64,000 bases of DNA from Nissolia schottii. Lineage: Eukaryota > Streptophyta > Magnoliopsida > Fabales > Fabaceae. This document shows, piece by piece, positions 23,890 to 37,831 of this stretch (positions are counted from its first letter, which is position 1; each line of letters opens with the position of its first letter). The position numbers were made by a program, and so were the translations under genes. Where the stretch lies: assembly GCA_003254905.1 (NCBI GenBank), contig QANU01030684.1:186108-250107 (forward strand). The letters are read 5' to 3'. The notes under the pieces are model-generated. The model was not told the DNA's origin. It did no database searches and saw only the letters and a list, made by a program, of their open reading frames with translations.

Positions 23890-26800
23890 ATGGAGAGCGC
23901 ATCTGAGCTTGTAGAATTCCCTTTGCTCTTGACGCCGATCGAATCTCACTACAGAGCTTGCACCATTCCTTACAGGTTCCCCTCCGATAATCCCCGCAAG
24001 CCCACTCCCACCGAAATCTCCTGGATTGACCTCTTCCTCAACTCCATCCCTTCCTTCAAGTACGTTCCCCATTTTCTCCACCAAAAAAAAGGTTTTTTTT
24101 TTCCTTTCAATTGGGTGTGTGATTCGCTCCTTTGAATCGTTCATAGGATGCCCTTTTGTCCATTTTGATCAGCAATGGCTTATTTATTTATTTATTTTAA
24201 ATAAAAATGTGTGCTTTTTTTTGTTTTTTAATTTTCGTAGTAATGGGGTTCGTTTTATTTTATTTTCCTTGTGGGTTTTTTTACTTTGCATGCTGAATTC
24301 GTGATGTTTGATCATGCACTTTTTGTGATATAATCAGAATTGTTAAATACAACGGCTGTAATAGTAGTACTTCATATAGGTGTATTTTTTATTTTTATTG
24401 ATTTTCTGACACATTTTAAAATTATGTAATACTTTCTGCTGATGTGCTCGGGAAGTTTTTTAGCTGTGATTTTTCAATTGCCACCAATGCCTTTGTTTGT
24501 AATGGTTTATTATCTGCTGGTGAGGTATGAATAATTCAGTTAGCATCAGCATTACCCTTTGCCAGCTTTCAAATAACACCTTGACGTATTTGTAAGACAC
24601 TAAGACTTGCTTTTGAGCTTGTTTCTGTGTGGAAATACTTGCCAAGTTGGTACAATTGGCTTGCAGTTGTCATGATTTGACTTATTCATGCCTTTTGAAA
24701 ACTTACTTCCCATTTAGGGTTGGGTGTACTTGCTACCAAAACCTACTTCTACAGGATGATTTAGAAGTTGTTGCAAAATGAGTAATGTAAAAGCTGCTTT
24801 TAAGAGAGGCTGAGTGCTACTGCTCGGTAAAGGTTTACCGAAAAGCATCAATGTTGAGAATGAACCAAAATGTCCATGTGAATAGTAAAACCTCTAACAA
24901 ATGAGTGTTTCAATAATAATTCCTGAATTCATCCATGTACTTGTGTCGTGAATAAACAAAGTGGTGTTAAGACCTAAATTTAAACACACATCTCTAAGCA
25001 ATTTGCAACCATTGGGACGATTTGTTATTTGTAACTAAAGCAAGTAGAAGCAGCTCGCTGATGGCAGTCTCAAACTAACCTTTATTTGCATATTTCTCCT
25101 TAACAAGATGTTTAGCTTTGATTGGACAGGAAGCGTGCAGAGAGTGATCCTTCTGTTCCTGATGCTGCAATTAAAGCTGAAAAATTTGCTCAAAGGTGGT
25201 CTCTTCGACTTTTTCTGCTAGTTTTTCTTCTTTTTGTCCACTTTGAGAAGTTTGTTGCATGAAAGAGACCTTATTTTTTTTAATTTCAATAATCACATCT
25301 ATGGGATTTTTCCTAATTGCGTCTTTTGTTTGTGCATTCCCTGCAAAAGATATGCTGACATTCTTGAAGATTTCAAGAAAGATCCTGAAAGTCATGGCGG
25401 GCCGCCTGACTGTATTGTATGGTCTATACTATCTATCTCTGAAATCATACGCTAATCCACCCCCCTCCCTTTCAAAAGAAATTGAATCATAACCAAAAAA
25501 TGCAACAGTTTGGTGATTTGTCTAATTCCTTCTTTGTTTTTCTTTTATTTTTATTTTCTTGGTTTGGGGGTTGTGTTCTAGCTCCTCTGCAGACTTCGTG
25601 AGCAAGTACTTAGAGAATTGGGATTCAGAGATATCTTCAAAAAAGTCAAGGTAAATTTCACTGCAATTTGGATCCTGTATTCTAATGCTATGTAGCTATA
25701 GAATAAAAAGTGGAAGAAAGCACATATGCCTATCTGATTGTAGTGATTAAAGTAATGTAGCATCTTGCATGAAGTGTAGAGGAATGGAATTGTTTACAGA
25801 TTTAGTTGGTTGAAAAGGTATAAATCTATTTGCCAAAGTTGAAGAGAACTCTGACATATGTTATCAGTTTTAATAGGTGGGGGTGCTTGGGCGGTATCAT
25901 GACATTATCAGTGGACCATTAGTTTATTCTTCCCCTGATTTGTTACTCCTTTCTGATTGAATGCAATAGGATGAAGAAAATGCAAAAGCCATCTCCCTAT
26001 TTGAGGATGTTGTTCGTCTTAATGAAGGCATTGAGGATGAAGGCAAGCGACTCGAGAATCTCATTAGAGGAATTTTCGCTGGAAACATATTTGATCTTGG
26101 TTCTGCACAGGTAGAATGATTTTCTATGAATTCTTTTGATAACTTCTGGATAGTTGACAATAAGAATGTTGAACCAATCTGGACTAAAGTCTACTTGCAC
26201 ATTCTATCATCAACCTTATTTGGTTAAGCTGTGGTTTCTATCTATGAATATTCTTTTAAGTTCTATGTTACAGTCGACCCTTCATACATACTTCCACTTT
26301 TCCAATTGTCTGGTTTTGTTATTCTGAGGATTGCTGGATCTGGACACATCGTGTGGCTAATTATCCTGAAATTGCAATGTTCCTTAACTTCCCTTAATTG
26401 GTAGTTGGTAGTACAATTGTAGCTGATGTTTTCCATTCTCAGATCTATGTATGGAACCATAAGCTGAAAATTTTGCTTGGGTAAACAGATATACTTGAAA
26501 TAAGTTTTCGTTGGTCTGAATTTATTTCCTTACTAGTAGACGACTGTTCTGATATTTATTACCATCATGGGTGGGGCATGGAGAATAAACTTATATCGTT
26601 TTTAGCTTATGCATTACCTTATGCTTCCAAAAATTTCTTGAAGCTTGCAGAGGTTTTCTCTAAGGATGGAATGTCCTTTTTGGCTAGTTGTCAAAATCTT
26701 GTCCCTCGACCTTGGGTTATTGATGATCTTGACACTTTCAAAATGAAATGGAGCAAGAAGTCATGGAAGAAGGCAAGTTTCATATGTATATGGAGAGAAA

Positions 26801-28930
26801 CAATCTTATAATGAATTGTATGCCTGCTTGCATATTTTCTGCAGTTCGCTGTAATCTGTTCCTCTTATCATTGCAGGTTATCATATTTGTAGACAACTCT
26901 GGTGCAGATGTCATTTTGGGTATTTTGCCTTTTGCGAGGGAGCTGCTTCAGCGTGGGAGTCAGGTTTGTTCACACATCGATTTTCTTTTTTTGATAAAAT
27001 AATAAATTCTTTAAGATAAAGAGGAAAATTACAAAGAGATGGGAGGATAAGAATCCTCCTTAACATTAGAACAAAGCTAAAACAACAAAGGAAAAAAGAG
27101 AAAATCAACAGAGAAAAGCTGCTCAATCGATCAACATATTTGTTACAGAAACCTTAGTTAGAAGGCAATGTGCTTTACATCAAATAGATGCCAAACACAT
27201 AATCTTTTTCCCAAATCAAATGCTGTGTTGTACAAGCCTTTAAATATTAGTTACGCTCTAACCAAATGCACCACAAAAGCACTTCCTCTTTACTTCTGCC
27301 TAAACTGTGAAAGCTAATTTTGCTTACATTACTATTATTCAATCCCTGCTGAACTCTAATTTGTGGATAGCAAGTTTTATCATTATAATTATCTTGTTGT
27401 AGGTGTTCGGTAATTCTTTTCCCTTTTTGAATATAATGTTTGAAACTGATACTGCTGTTCAAGTGAAGTTCTTACAGCTGCCATCTTCGACGTATCTTAC
27501 CGTGATATCGTTTTGACTGTAGGTTGTATTGGCGGCTAATGACTTACCTTCTATTAACGATGTGACTTATCCTGAGCTAATTGAAATTATATCAAAGGTA
27601 ACGAAAATAAGTTTTGCAAATTTTTGGTATTGCCAATTTACCATATTCTCTGCTGACTTCATCATGTTGGTTTGCAGTTAAAAGACAAAGAAGGAAATCT
27701 TGTAGGTGTTAGTACTTCAAATCTTTTAATCGCTAATTCGGGCAATGATTTACCTGTAAGACAACGGGCAATACTTTTTATTATGTTTGGAAAGTTATGG
27801 TATTTGGATTGTGCGTGTGATATCAGATCATCGACTAATGATTATGTCTTTTTCTCATCCTTTGTTCATCGGATTGCAGGTTATTGATCTTACAAGGGTG
27901 TCACAGGAGCTTGCTTACCTTTCCAATGATGCAGATCTTGTCATCTTAGAAGGGATGGTAAGTTCTTCGGCGGATATTATTGAAAACTTCTACTGCGTTG
28001 ATGGTGATAGATGCGATGTTGGCTTTAATATAAAGAGAAATAATGTTTTAGTGAGAAGGTTTAGGGTAATATCAATCTTTTTGCTGTTTGATTTAATTAT
28101 CGACTTTATTATAGAATGTAATGGGGATGGCAAAACAGTTCTTTGGCATTGAACAACACATGTGAACATTATTATAGGATTCTTCTTACTATTTATAGCA
28201 CAATACTCATCAATTATTCCCATCCCTGTTGTTCATTCCCATCAATAATAAGATAGGATTAAGAATTAATGTATTAGACAGAAAGTTGTGGAAAAGATGG
28301 TAGAATCTTGCCTTAGATAGTTTAGGCATGTGAGGAGAAGGCTTGAAGAAACTCCGGTAAGGAGAGTGAGACACACAAAAAAAACAATAGATGAAATTAT
28401 CAAAAGAGACCTGCTATTAGTGGTTTGAATGTGAACATGGTCTATGTCTGAACACTATGGCATCGTTTGATCCATGTGGCTGACCCCACCTAATGGTACA
28501 AAACTTAGTTTACTTCTTGTTATTTATAGCACAATACTCGAAAGACCTTTCATTATTTGGTCCAAAGTTGGATGTTTGATTTTCAGTCACCCTTGTCCTC
28601 TCTCCTTCACATTGATCTTACTGGCATATTTACAAAGATTGAAACTTATTTTCCTCATTGGATTCTGCATTAACAGGGTCGTGGAATAGAAACAAATCTC
28701 TATGCTCAATTCAAATGTGACTCCCTCAAGATTGGCATGGTAATGCATCATATCATATACCATTATTTTACTTGTTACTTTATCATATGAAAAAAATTGA
28801 TCCATTCATTGTTCCTAACCCTTTATTGCCATCATTTTTTTTGTAGGTGAAACATCCTGAGGTTGCACAATTCCTAGGGGGTCGACTCTATGACTGTGTA
28901 TTCAAATACAATGAAGTTTCAAGTTCATAA
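23890..28930 (+). CDS. DUF89 metal-dependent damage-control phosphatase, 12 exons
   Basis: Predicted 368-aa cytosolic protein closely resembling Arabidopsis At2g17340 (pantothenate-kinase-related, DUF89/ARMT1 fold). Exons: 23890-24059, 25130-25195, 25350-25416, 25582-25650, 25970-26110, 26644-26772, 26877-26963, 27523-27597, 27678-27755, 27880-27957, 28677-28739 and 28847-28930. Frame is kept throughout. The family hydrolyses phosphate from damaged or excess metabolites, with 4'-phosphopantetheine derivatives proposed for this plant subfamily. The metal-binding and active-site motif VDNSGADVILGILPFARELL starts at residue 219 (Asp220, Asn221, Asp225). The second motif, ILEGMGRGIETN, holds Glu318 and Arg322. 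Unlike PANK4/PANK2 fusions there is no kinase domain. Intron 6 uses a GC donor. Intron 7 contains an antisense LINE remnant. Confidence 0.93.
26773..26876 (+). other. GC-AG intron (intron 6 of the DUF89 gene)
   Basis: The exon ends AAG and the intron begins GCAAGT, the strong consensus seen at rare GC donors. It ends TTGCAG. No GT donor nearby keeps the frame while preserving the conserved join (SKKSWKK to VIIFVDNSG). Confidence 0.85.
26983..27460 (-). mobile_element. 5'-truncated L1-type LINE remnant in DUF89 intron 7
   Basis: Read on the minus strand, the stretch near 27247-27300 gives SKEEVLLWCIWLERN. This resembles the zinc-finger/RVT C-terminal motif (W-x-IW-x-ERN) at the end of plant LINE reverse transcriptase ORFs. 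It is followed by broken Leu/Phe-rich coding and an A-rich tail (complement of TTCTTTTTTTGATAAAAT near 26983-27000). Multiple stops make it dead. It is antisense to the host gene and removed by splicing. Boundaries are approximate. Confidence 0.6.
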
Positions 28931-30990
28931 GCCACTGATTCTTTTTCTCTTCTAATGATCTTTCAACTTGAGAACATTATTAGTATATGCCTTAAGCAAG
29001 ATACTTTAATTTCTAGAATGTTATTCTAGTATTAGAAAGGAGATTAAACTGAAAACATTTTTACTTGTATTAAATAGTTATTCTGTATACACGACTTGGT
29101 CTCTCATGATCATGATGTTACCCAGGTACCACAATGTTCATTTTCTCTTTGTTTCAGTTAAGTTCCTATCATCTACTCTATCATTAAAGATCCTCATTTT
29201 ACTTTCCCCGAGTAAAGTGAGTGGTTTTATCATTAGATCATTAAAGTAAAGTTGCTCCTATTCTACACAAAAGAGATTTTTCTTATTAACTACCTTATGA
29301 AATTAGGAAGCTAATATTTGAAGATAAACATAGTTTTTGGAAAAATTCTAATTTAAAAAACAGTTGTATGATTAAAAAATAATTTGATAAATAGGTTCAA
29401 AAGTTTATTATTTATATGTTTGAATTAATTCTAGTTTTATTCTAATTTTGATATTTTTAAAATAAATGAAAATAGTATTTTTAATTTAGACTAAATAAAA
29501 AAATTGTGGATTGATAGATCTCGACTAGTTATGATATCTAAGTGTCATTGTTTTCTTTAATTTTTAATTCTTATTAAACATAATTCCACTAATGATATAT
29601 TTTATGTCCTTAATAATTATAGAAAATTTGACAATGTTAATTTAATCTCTTCCACTAAAATTGAGTTATGATGGGGGCAAGTTTTAGTAGAGCTTTTGAT
29701 TTTTTGATTTTATTTTATTTTTGTAAGAACCCATATGACTCAACCCAACTTTCACGTACATAGGACATAAATTATTATATGATCATGAAGTATTAAGGTG
29801 AATTGCGCTCTATTTATTAATGTTTTTGTTACTTTGAAAATGTGGTTACAAAGAGGACCAATTAACATCCATTGCTTTGAAGATGTGATAAAGAGCACTT
29901 TGGTATTTATAATATTAGATTCCATTGACCCCATATGGTTGTAGCCAATTTGTTTAAAGTGCCTTAATAAACAGAAGGAGACGTATTCCATAAGGTTTAA
30001 GGAGTGGATTTTGCATAAGCCGTTATGATTAAAGTGAGATTCTGTCTTCAACTTTTTTAACTTGACAACTTTATTTTAATTTCCAAGTGTTATGGCTATG
30101 AAAAGAAAGGGTTAAGCGTTGGTCTAATTGCTGCCATAATGGTCTAATACAACCTATGAGATTGGAGGATTTACTTAATAATTTCTTAAGTAATATAAAC
30201 TTGATTATCAAATCTTCAATATTGGATTTTTTTTATAATTAGACCTCGGCATGTTAATTATATAACATATATTAAATAAGTTTATTATATTTTTACTCTT
30301 TTATAACAAAATTCTTCCATTATGAAGAAAGACAATGTATAACTTAAAAGTCTTCCATTAATATGATTTCAATTTGTAGGATAAAGAGTCTTTTAATTTG
30401 AAACTAAAAATAAAAATACCCGAGCTGTTCTTTGGATGGACAATCATTCAAGTAGTAATAACTCTAGCCCTTGTGTAACTAATGCATTGTCTTTTAAAAA
30501 TAAAAAAAATAAATAAAATTTAAATTTTAAAAACAACTTATTTTCTTTGTTAAAAGCTACTACACCCTGCCGTTGATAAAGGCTTTTTATTTTGCTTCAT
30601 GATGATGCAATTATTATAATTTCCTTTTATTACCACATGAATGCCTTTAGAATAATCCATAAATAGTAATGTTCCTCCATGTTCATCTATGCCAATTGGT
30701 TCTATAATCATAGTTGCTTCTGCAGTTCGTAAAATGAAAGGATCTGAGTTTAAGTCAAGTAAATAAAAAGTCTTTTTATTATTTTAGTAAAACAAAATAT
30801 TGATTCTATAATTGTATAAGTTAAATTGAATCAATAATTTTTTAAGTTAGAAACTATTTCTTTTTGTCAACTATAGTTATGAATAATTAAATCAATTGGT
30901 AACTGTTCGTAAGTAATTCGTAAAGGGTACGAGGTTACCTGAACGAGTGAGGAAGGCGCCTTGACGGAAGCTCAAAGGCTGGAGGCGAAG

Positions 30991-31166
30991 GCTCCGAGCG
31001 GGTTCGGAGGCCTGGACGAAAGCTCCGAGCGGGTTCGGAGGCTCGCACGAAAGCTCTGAGCGGGTTTGGGGGCTTGGCCGAAAGTTCTGAGCGGGTTCGG
31101 AGGCTCGCACGAAAGCTCCGAGCGGGTTTGGAGGCTTGGACGAAAGCTTCAAGCAGGGTCCTTTCG
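30991..31166. repeat. 31-bp GC-rich minisatellite, five full copies
   Basis: Five consecutive 31-bp units begin at 30991, 31022, 31053, 31084 and 31115, with a partial sixth from 31146 and a degenerate copy upstream (about 30966-30990). Each unit starts GCTCCGAGCGGGTTCGGAGG or a 1-4 base variant and ends GACGAAA or similar. It is far more GC-rich than its surroundings. Since 31 is not a multiple of 3, the array reads through different frames with a 31-residue period, giving open frames on the minus strand that are not a real gene. An isolated n follows at 31184. Confidence 0.85.
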
Positions 31167-31299
31167 GAGATAGTGCGGCGGCGNGAAATGCTATTATTTG
31201 AAAACTTTAATTTATATTGCAATGCACATTAACTTAATATCATTTTAAAAAATAAAATAAAATTATTTGCTATGCAAGTTATTTTTTTACCCGTTGATG

Positions 31300-31300
<1 letters not shown>

Positions 31301-31336
<36 letters not shown>
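31301..31336. repeat. (TAA)n microsatellite
   Basis: Twelve uninterrupted TAA units. Confidence 0.95.
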
Positions 31337-34300
31337 GTGAGGCTAGCTATCTTAGAATTAAAGACACTAATTATTACATTGCAAAGCCGAATATACTGAC
31401 AAAAAAGAAAAAGGGAGAATGATTGATTGAGTGTTTGAACTTTTTTTTCTGTACCATACTTGTTGATAACAAATATAAGGCCAATATTCAAAAGACACAT
31501 GTGGTAATATGTATTATGTAATGATGATTAATGATAATGATAATTAATGATAGCTCCATATAATAGTAGTACATTGTAGAAGAGAGAGTGTGTTTTATTT
31601 TTACCTTTTAGTAGTCACATGGATGAATGAATGTTGGTTAATTAATCTGCCTCATTAGCCATAAAAAGTTGAAATATTAGTTTAAAAAATTTTAATTTTG
31701 ATTTTGGTAAAACTTGAGTTCATGGCGTGTAAAAGCTAGCACAAAATTAGCAAAAGATATAATAACTTTTTTCCAATCAAGTAATGATGAAACAACAAAA
31801 ATTTTGCATTTTAATTTAATAAACTGCTTTACACGTAATTGATGATCAATTAGATAACCGTTGCAATTGGCATAATTATAAAAGGTCTTAATTATCCTTT
31901 TTAAACTTTCAAATTCATTTATTCAGTTTGTTTTGAAACATCCTCTCAAAAATGATAACTACTTTACATAACTATTTTATCTTCTAAACACTTATTTTCC
32001 TAGCCTGTTTTATAATGCTAAACGCAATGCACCACTTTATTCTTACTTTTAGTTGAAAATTTTATTGACCGCTATTTTAAAATCTTTTATAACTACTTTA
32101 AAGATAATAATATAAAAAAGTACACTAAATTAACAATATATCAAATTTACTCTTCTACATAATAAGAAGTTGATAGGTTTTTATTTTCCACTAATTGTAT
32201 TGATTCTCCATAAGTTAATAAGGATATAAATTCTTTTTGTTACATTGTGGAATAAAAATTCCCCATTTTAACTAACATTATATATATATATACACACACA
32301 CTTGCAAATTCCGAATTATTTTATTGTTCCATCTTTCCAAAACTGTAGCATAAATGTTAAATATAAGCACTTCATTGTCTTAAGTTCTACTCAACTAATT
32401 AATTAATAATAGGAGACAAAAAATAAATAAAAAAGAGAAAAAGGTTCAACAGAAGGAAGAAAAAAATAATAAAATGAGAATGTATCCAATTATCTTGGTT
32501 GCTTCATTGAGTACATCACTGCATAATTTGCAACAAAAAAAAAGGATCAAATATATGACAATAAAATACTCTGTCCATGTTTACAATAAAGTTTACATGA
32601 AAAAAGAATCAATTACACAATGTGTGTGTGTTTCCCCCCTTTTTAAAGGTGAATGAGACATTACAACTGATAATACATGTAAAGTCTATGCTTAACAACC
32701 ACATGCTTTAGGTGAAATTATGTCATCACCCTCCTCACCAAAACCGAGTGTGTGTGTGTGTATGTGTATACCTTTGACTTTTCATCCAAATCATACACTA
32801 TTCTCTTGTGTGAGCTTATAGCCATAAATAGTAAACTAATTAATTATCAACAAAAATCATGAGATTATTGGATTCACTTAAAAATATATTCATTTTAATT
32901 ATATTTTTACGTATAACTTTTTTTAAAAAATTAATTTACATTTATAATGTGATTTCACACATTTTTTCACTTTTTTTTAGAAATAGAACATTCTAAACTT
33001 TTTAAAGAGTGATATTTTACCCTTTTTTAATATATATATATATACACACACACACATATTTTAAAATTGTATTTTAACACTTGTTGTTTTTTATTTTAAA
33101 AAAGTGTTTTTATATAAGCTAATCCAAATGGACCCTACATATACGCTTAAATTTTGTAGTTATTTTTACTAATTCTATATCAAGAGACATTTTTCTTTTG
33201 TCTAGACCTTTTTTTTGTCTACTTGAGACAATTTTATTTGAGTTGAGTAGAATCAATACGACAAAACTCTACTTTATGATATTTAACATAATTGCATATG
33301 CAGGACTCGAATCCAAGAACATTGAAAGACTAAGACATCATATGTAGCATAAATTATGTTGATTGAAGATTAGTAGTAAAAAATGTGTCCAAGTTACTAT
33401 CATCAAACAGAAAATTAATTAGTTGTTTTTACCACGTAAAAGTTAAAAAAAAAATGTTTAGTTGAATATGGATGGTGATGATATCAATGGCAAAGAAGGC
33501 TAGCTGTCTTTTTATTCCCCCATATATTCCATCATGATATACAATATGGTACTTATTTTTATAGGTAATGATAAGAAGGATAGAGGCTGCTGGTAATAGT
33601 TTGTGACTCATGCTTGTGTTTATATTAGTAAAGTTTAAATATATTTTTAGTAGTACTTGCATATATTTTTGGTTTTTGTTAATTTTAGTCTTTTATTTTC
33701 ATTATTTGGTCATTGCCGTTTTAAATTTTAGTCTCTTTATTGTATTTTAGAATACGCACTTAATTTTTATAGTATTAATTTTTTTTATCCTTATAAATAT
33801 TTTAATAAGAATCATCTTTTGATTCTTATACTGTGTCTAAACGACAGTACCAAAAACCTAATGATAAAAAAAAGGATAAAAACCAAAATGACCTTATATA
33901 AATATTTATAGAAGTTTAAAACATATGTAAGCCTTATTGCTAAATAAATCTTGTAATTTTAATTAGTTAAATAAAGGAAAATATCTTAAGAGAAAAATAT
34001 CATAAATTTCGCAATGGAAGTTCATTTTTGTTTATTTTTCATGGAAATGACATTTCTCCTGGACATGCAGGTAGAATTCATCAATCTTTCATTTCATGAT
34101 GGTCCATTGGCATTCAATTCAAATTGGTCTTTAGGTGCAAATAGCATGCATGCAGCATTAAAATTTGGATGAATATGTAATAAGTTATTGATACGAGTAA
34201 ATAAAATAAATGTCTCTTACTATCTCTATACAAAGTGTGTTTCATGGGAATAAATACTCTCATTTTATTGAATTTTTATATTTTTAATAATTTTTAAAAT

Positions 34301-34815
34301 TAAATTCATCTAATTTTATCATCATTTTATTGGATAATTAGCTCAATAATACTCCTTCTTTGTTTAGCTAAAACAAGTTGTCAAGTAATTAAAGAGATTA
34401 AAACCAAAAAGCGCTTGAAGTTTGCAAATGATACCTTTCTTATTCTTTTTTCTATTTAGGGTTTTACATATAGTCCTCTAGATTTTTAATTTTAGAATAT
34501 TGCAGTTTAAAAAAAAATAATTAAATTTGAGTAAGTCTAACTCTACTTTAAAAGATAATTTAAAAAAAGAATTGTTCGAACTATTATTATAAAAATTATT
34601 TTGATCATGTTCTAAGCTATATAACACAGCCTCCTCAATTCGATACTGGAAACTAATAAAATTCAGGATCCTACGTATAATTAACTTTAGAAAAATGATT
34701 GCGTGCATACGTTTTACCTTAGGGTACGTCAAGGTGATCATGAGAAATATAATTTCACAACACGTTATTCAGTTTAAAAGTCGATATATTCATATTCACT
34801 TTAGTTTATCAGTTT

Positions 34816-34831
34816 ATAATAATAATAATTA

Positions 34832-34898
<67 letters not shown>
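34816..34898. repeat. Self-complementary (ATA)n(TTA)n microsatellite
   Basis: About 40 bp of ATA/AAT repeats switch at about 34856 to about 40 bp of TTA repeats, making a near-perfect inverted repeat able to fold into one long AT hairpin. Confidence 0.9.
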
Positions 34899-37400
34899 TC
34901 ATTGATCGAGAAGATCTCCAACATGATAAGTTCAATGAAATAGCATTCATTGGTATAAAATAGTAATAATTACTACATATACCAATTTTCAAAATATTAA
35001 ATTTTAAAAATAATTAATTCGTTAAATAACACTTCATTCATACTTTAATAACTATATATAATTAACTTTTTTAGTAACAACATAAACTGCACATATTTGA
35101 TACAGTATGTATACATGTGATTTTTCAACTAATAATTCTTTTGGGTCGAAGATGAGTAACTTTTATTTTATTTTTTAACCAGAAATTAAGTAACTCGTGC
35201 TCAAATATCTTATTTATCTTATCCTACATTAACTATTGCTTATAATCCAGTATATATTTAATTGATAAAAACCAAGTACTAATGCGACTACCTTAATAAT
35301 ATCCTTCAACATGAACTCAATTTGATAAGATATATATCTTACAAAATATATAATCAAGATTAATAGTGGGAATTTTGTGTTTTTTTTTCCCTTTATTGAG
35401 AAAGGAGAATTTCCCTATCAGAAAGCTGACCAAGAAAGAAACAATGTTTTATATATTTTAATCTGATTTGGATATGAAGAAAGTGAATATTCATTTAGAC
35501 TTAAGGAATCAACATTGCATATCAATCATCCTAAAGCACCATCTTCAAATCTGCCATTCTATAAAACATTGATTGCCACTGACAAATGCAATCAACTTCT
35601 AGAGATTCCTTTCAATGATATATTATTTATTCCCCTAAGACTTATACCATAAAATCTACCTTTGAATATTAAATGAGATAAATTTATAGAAATAAATATA
35701 GATATCAAAAAAACATTTACGAATGAGTATGTCAACGGAGATTCTTAGAATTATAATGTGTCTACACTACGCCAACATACATGTTGGTTAACATGTATAA
35801 CATATATATATGTTTGAGAATATAATTATGATTTATTGGTAGGATAATTATTGAATGTTATTTTAAGAAATAAGAATTGTGCTATTTCTTAATTTATTCT
35901 TTGGATAATCATTATTACAAAAGGAAATACGACAATTAGCGAATATAGTTATTCGTATAAAAATTTAAAAATAAGTTATTATCCTATATAGTTAATTACA
36001 TGTTTTTTACAAAATTTGATTTTCTTATTTAAAAACTAGCGGTGATATCCCGCTAATATTGTGGAAATGTTGAATTAATTATATTCTATTACTCCGTGAA
36101 GTAAAATGGTAAACGAGGAAAAAATCAAATCAAATAACAAGAAGACAAAAGTAAACAAGTAGCTTAATAATTGAAGTTAACCCTCAATTTTTTAAGAACT
36201 TTTCTTTCTTTTTTTTATAAGGAAAAAAATGATTCAAGAAAAGTTTATTAACCTGAAAAGCTATAGGATTCTCTCGAAATCGAGTCTAGGGCCTCCCCTA
36301 CTTAGAAAACTAAAATCCCAATTAGCATTTCAATGTCTTTTTTTTGTATTTTAGATTATTGATTCTTCATTTAAGACAAATGAAATAAGAGACTAGCTAG
36401 CTATTTTTATATGTTTTAGGACAACACTTAGATCAATTATTTTATATTTATTATATCCAATTCTTTTTTTATAAGCTTATTATATCCAATTCTTTAATTA
36501 AATATATAAATATTTTTCTTAAGAAAGTAATTTGAAAGTTAAACGTGTTAACTTATATCAAGAATAAAGTTTCTATGTCAATTATTTAATTTAAGAATTA
36601 GATAGAATTATATATAGAAATTGATATAATTAGTTTTTTTTTATTTCTACTTTGTTAGAGGACATCGAGTTAGTTGGGATTAGTTATTAGTTAATAGCTT
36701 ATATAATTAAGACCATTAAGATTTCGATTTAAATCTTAAAATTTTATGATTGTACGAGCTTGAAGAGATCCACCAATTCCAAAATTACGCTTAGATCAAC
36801 CGATCTGATAATTTAAATCATGCAACAATTTTATATTTTACATTTTTATTTTGATATTTCATTCTTGTGTAATATGTCGATTTTGACCACCTTATATATA
36901 AAGTTTGATGTTACTTGTATTACTTCAATTTTTTTTTTAAAATTTCATTAAGTAATTTTAATTTCCATCTTTTCTTGATGACTTATTACTTATATATTAA
37001 ATATTATTCATGATTTAGTTAAGAGCGCGACACTCAAAGACCACTCAAAAATTTCTCTCCATTAAAACACTTGTTAGTCACAATAATAATTGTGAAATAT
37101 ATGTGTGTGTGTATAACACAATTGTTCCTTACATTAATATGTGAATTCTATTATTAGTGAGATCAAATAACCTAACTTGAGGTGAAGGGATGAATTTGCT
37201 TATGACACAATTAATTTACCTTAATAATTAATTTCCTCAAAAGAAAAGATGCTATTTGAACATTCTTTTATTTAACTCGTATAAGAAACCGTTCATTTGT
37301 TTTACCTAATTCCCCAAAAAGAAAGAAATAAAAAAAAATACATTGAGGTTAAACAAAAAAGGTGTTCCCATTTTTGGTTGAGAAATACAAATTTGGTTGA

Positions 37401-37435
37401 CTCCTCTCTCCTCTCTCCTCTCTCCTCTCTCCTCT
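37401..37435 (+). repeat. Five perfect copies of CTCCTCT upstream of the hAT-derived gene
   Basis: A 35-bp polypyrimidine run about 400 bp before the chosen ATG. It lies in the probable promoter or 5' leader. (GA/CT)-rich elements of this type are common near plant transcription starts; a regulatory role is inference. Confidence 0.8.
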
Positions 37436-37831
37436 TCCTTCCGAGTCCACTGTTCAGTGGCTCCTCTCTATATGCACACTCATCCTCCCTCTCTACTCTT
37501 TTCCCTGTCACTCCCACACTCTCTCATCCTCTTCTTCTTCTTCTCTTAGACAATTCATCAAACACCTTCTTCACCTTCTTCCTTTTCCACAAAAATTCCA
37601 TTTTTTCTCTTCCTCTGCGGTTCCTCTTTCACTCAGTGGCAGTGGGTGATGACCCTTTATGGCTAAATGCCCCAAAACGACACCCACTGCCACCACCACC
37701 ACAATGGTGAAACAACCCTCACCACCGCCACCACCACCACCCACACACACCCTATTCTGACCCTTCACCTCAAAGACCCTCAAGACCCCATTTTACCCTC
37801 CGATTCCGACACCCTCTGCCCCAAAACGACA

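Larger units (their letters stand above)
28931..37290. other. Gene-poor intergenic region
   Basis: About 8.4 kb of AT-rich DNA with no supported gene. It contains the 31-bp minisatellite at 30991-31166, ATA/TTA microsatellites at 31301-31336 and 34816-34898, and AT/AC runs near 32281-32300 and 33030-33057. The remainder is AT-rich low-complexity sequence in which I recognise nothing definite. Confidence 0.5.

Noticed and set aside
30892..31222. Apparent repeat proteins rich in ASEPARS motifs
   Set aside because: They are translations of a 31-bp DNA minisatellite whose unit length is not a multiple of three.
37667..37831. Upstream in-frame start of the hAT-derived gene
   Set aside because: The extra 55 residues are low-complexity His/Thr/Pro and, as far as I recall, absent from the family; the ATG at 37832 is preferred, although the longer form cannot be excluded.
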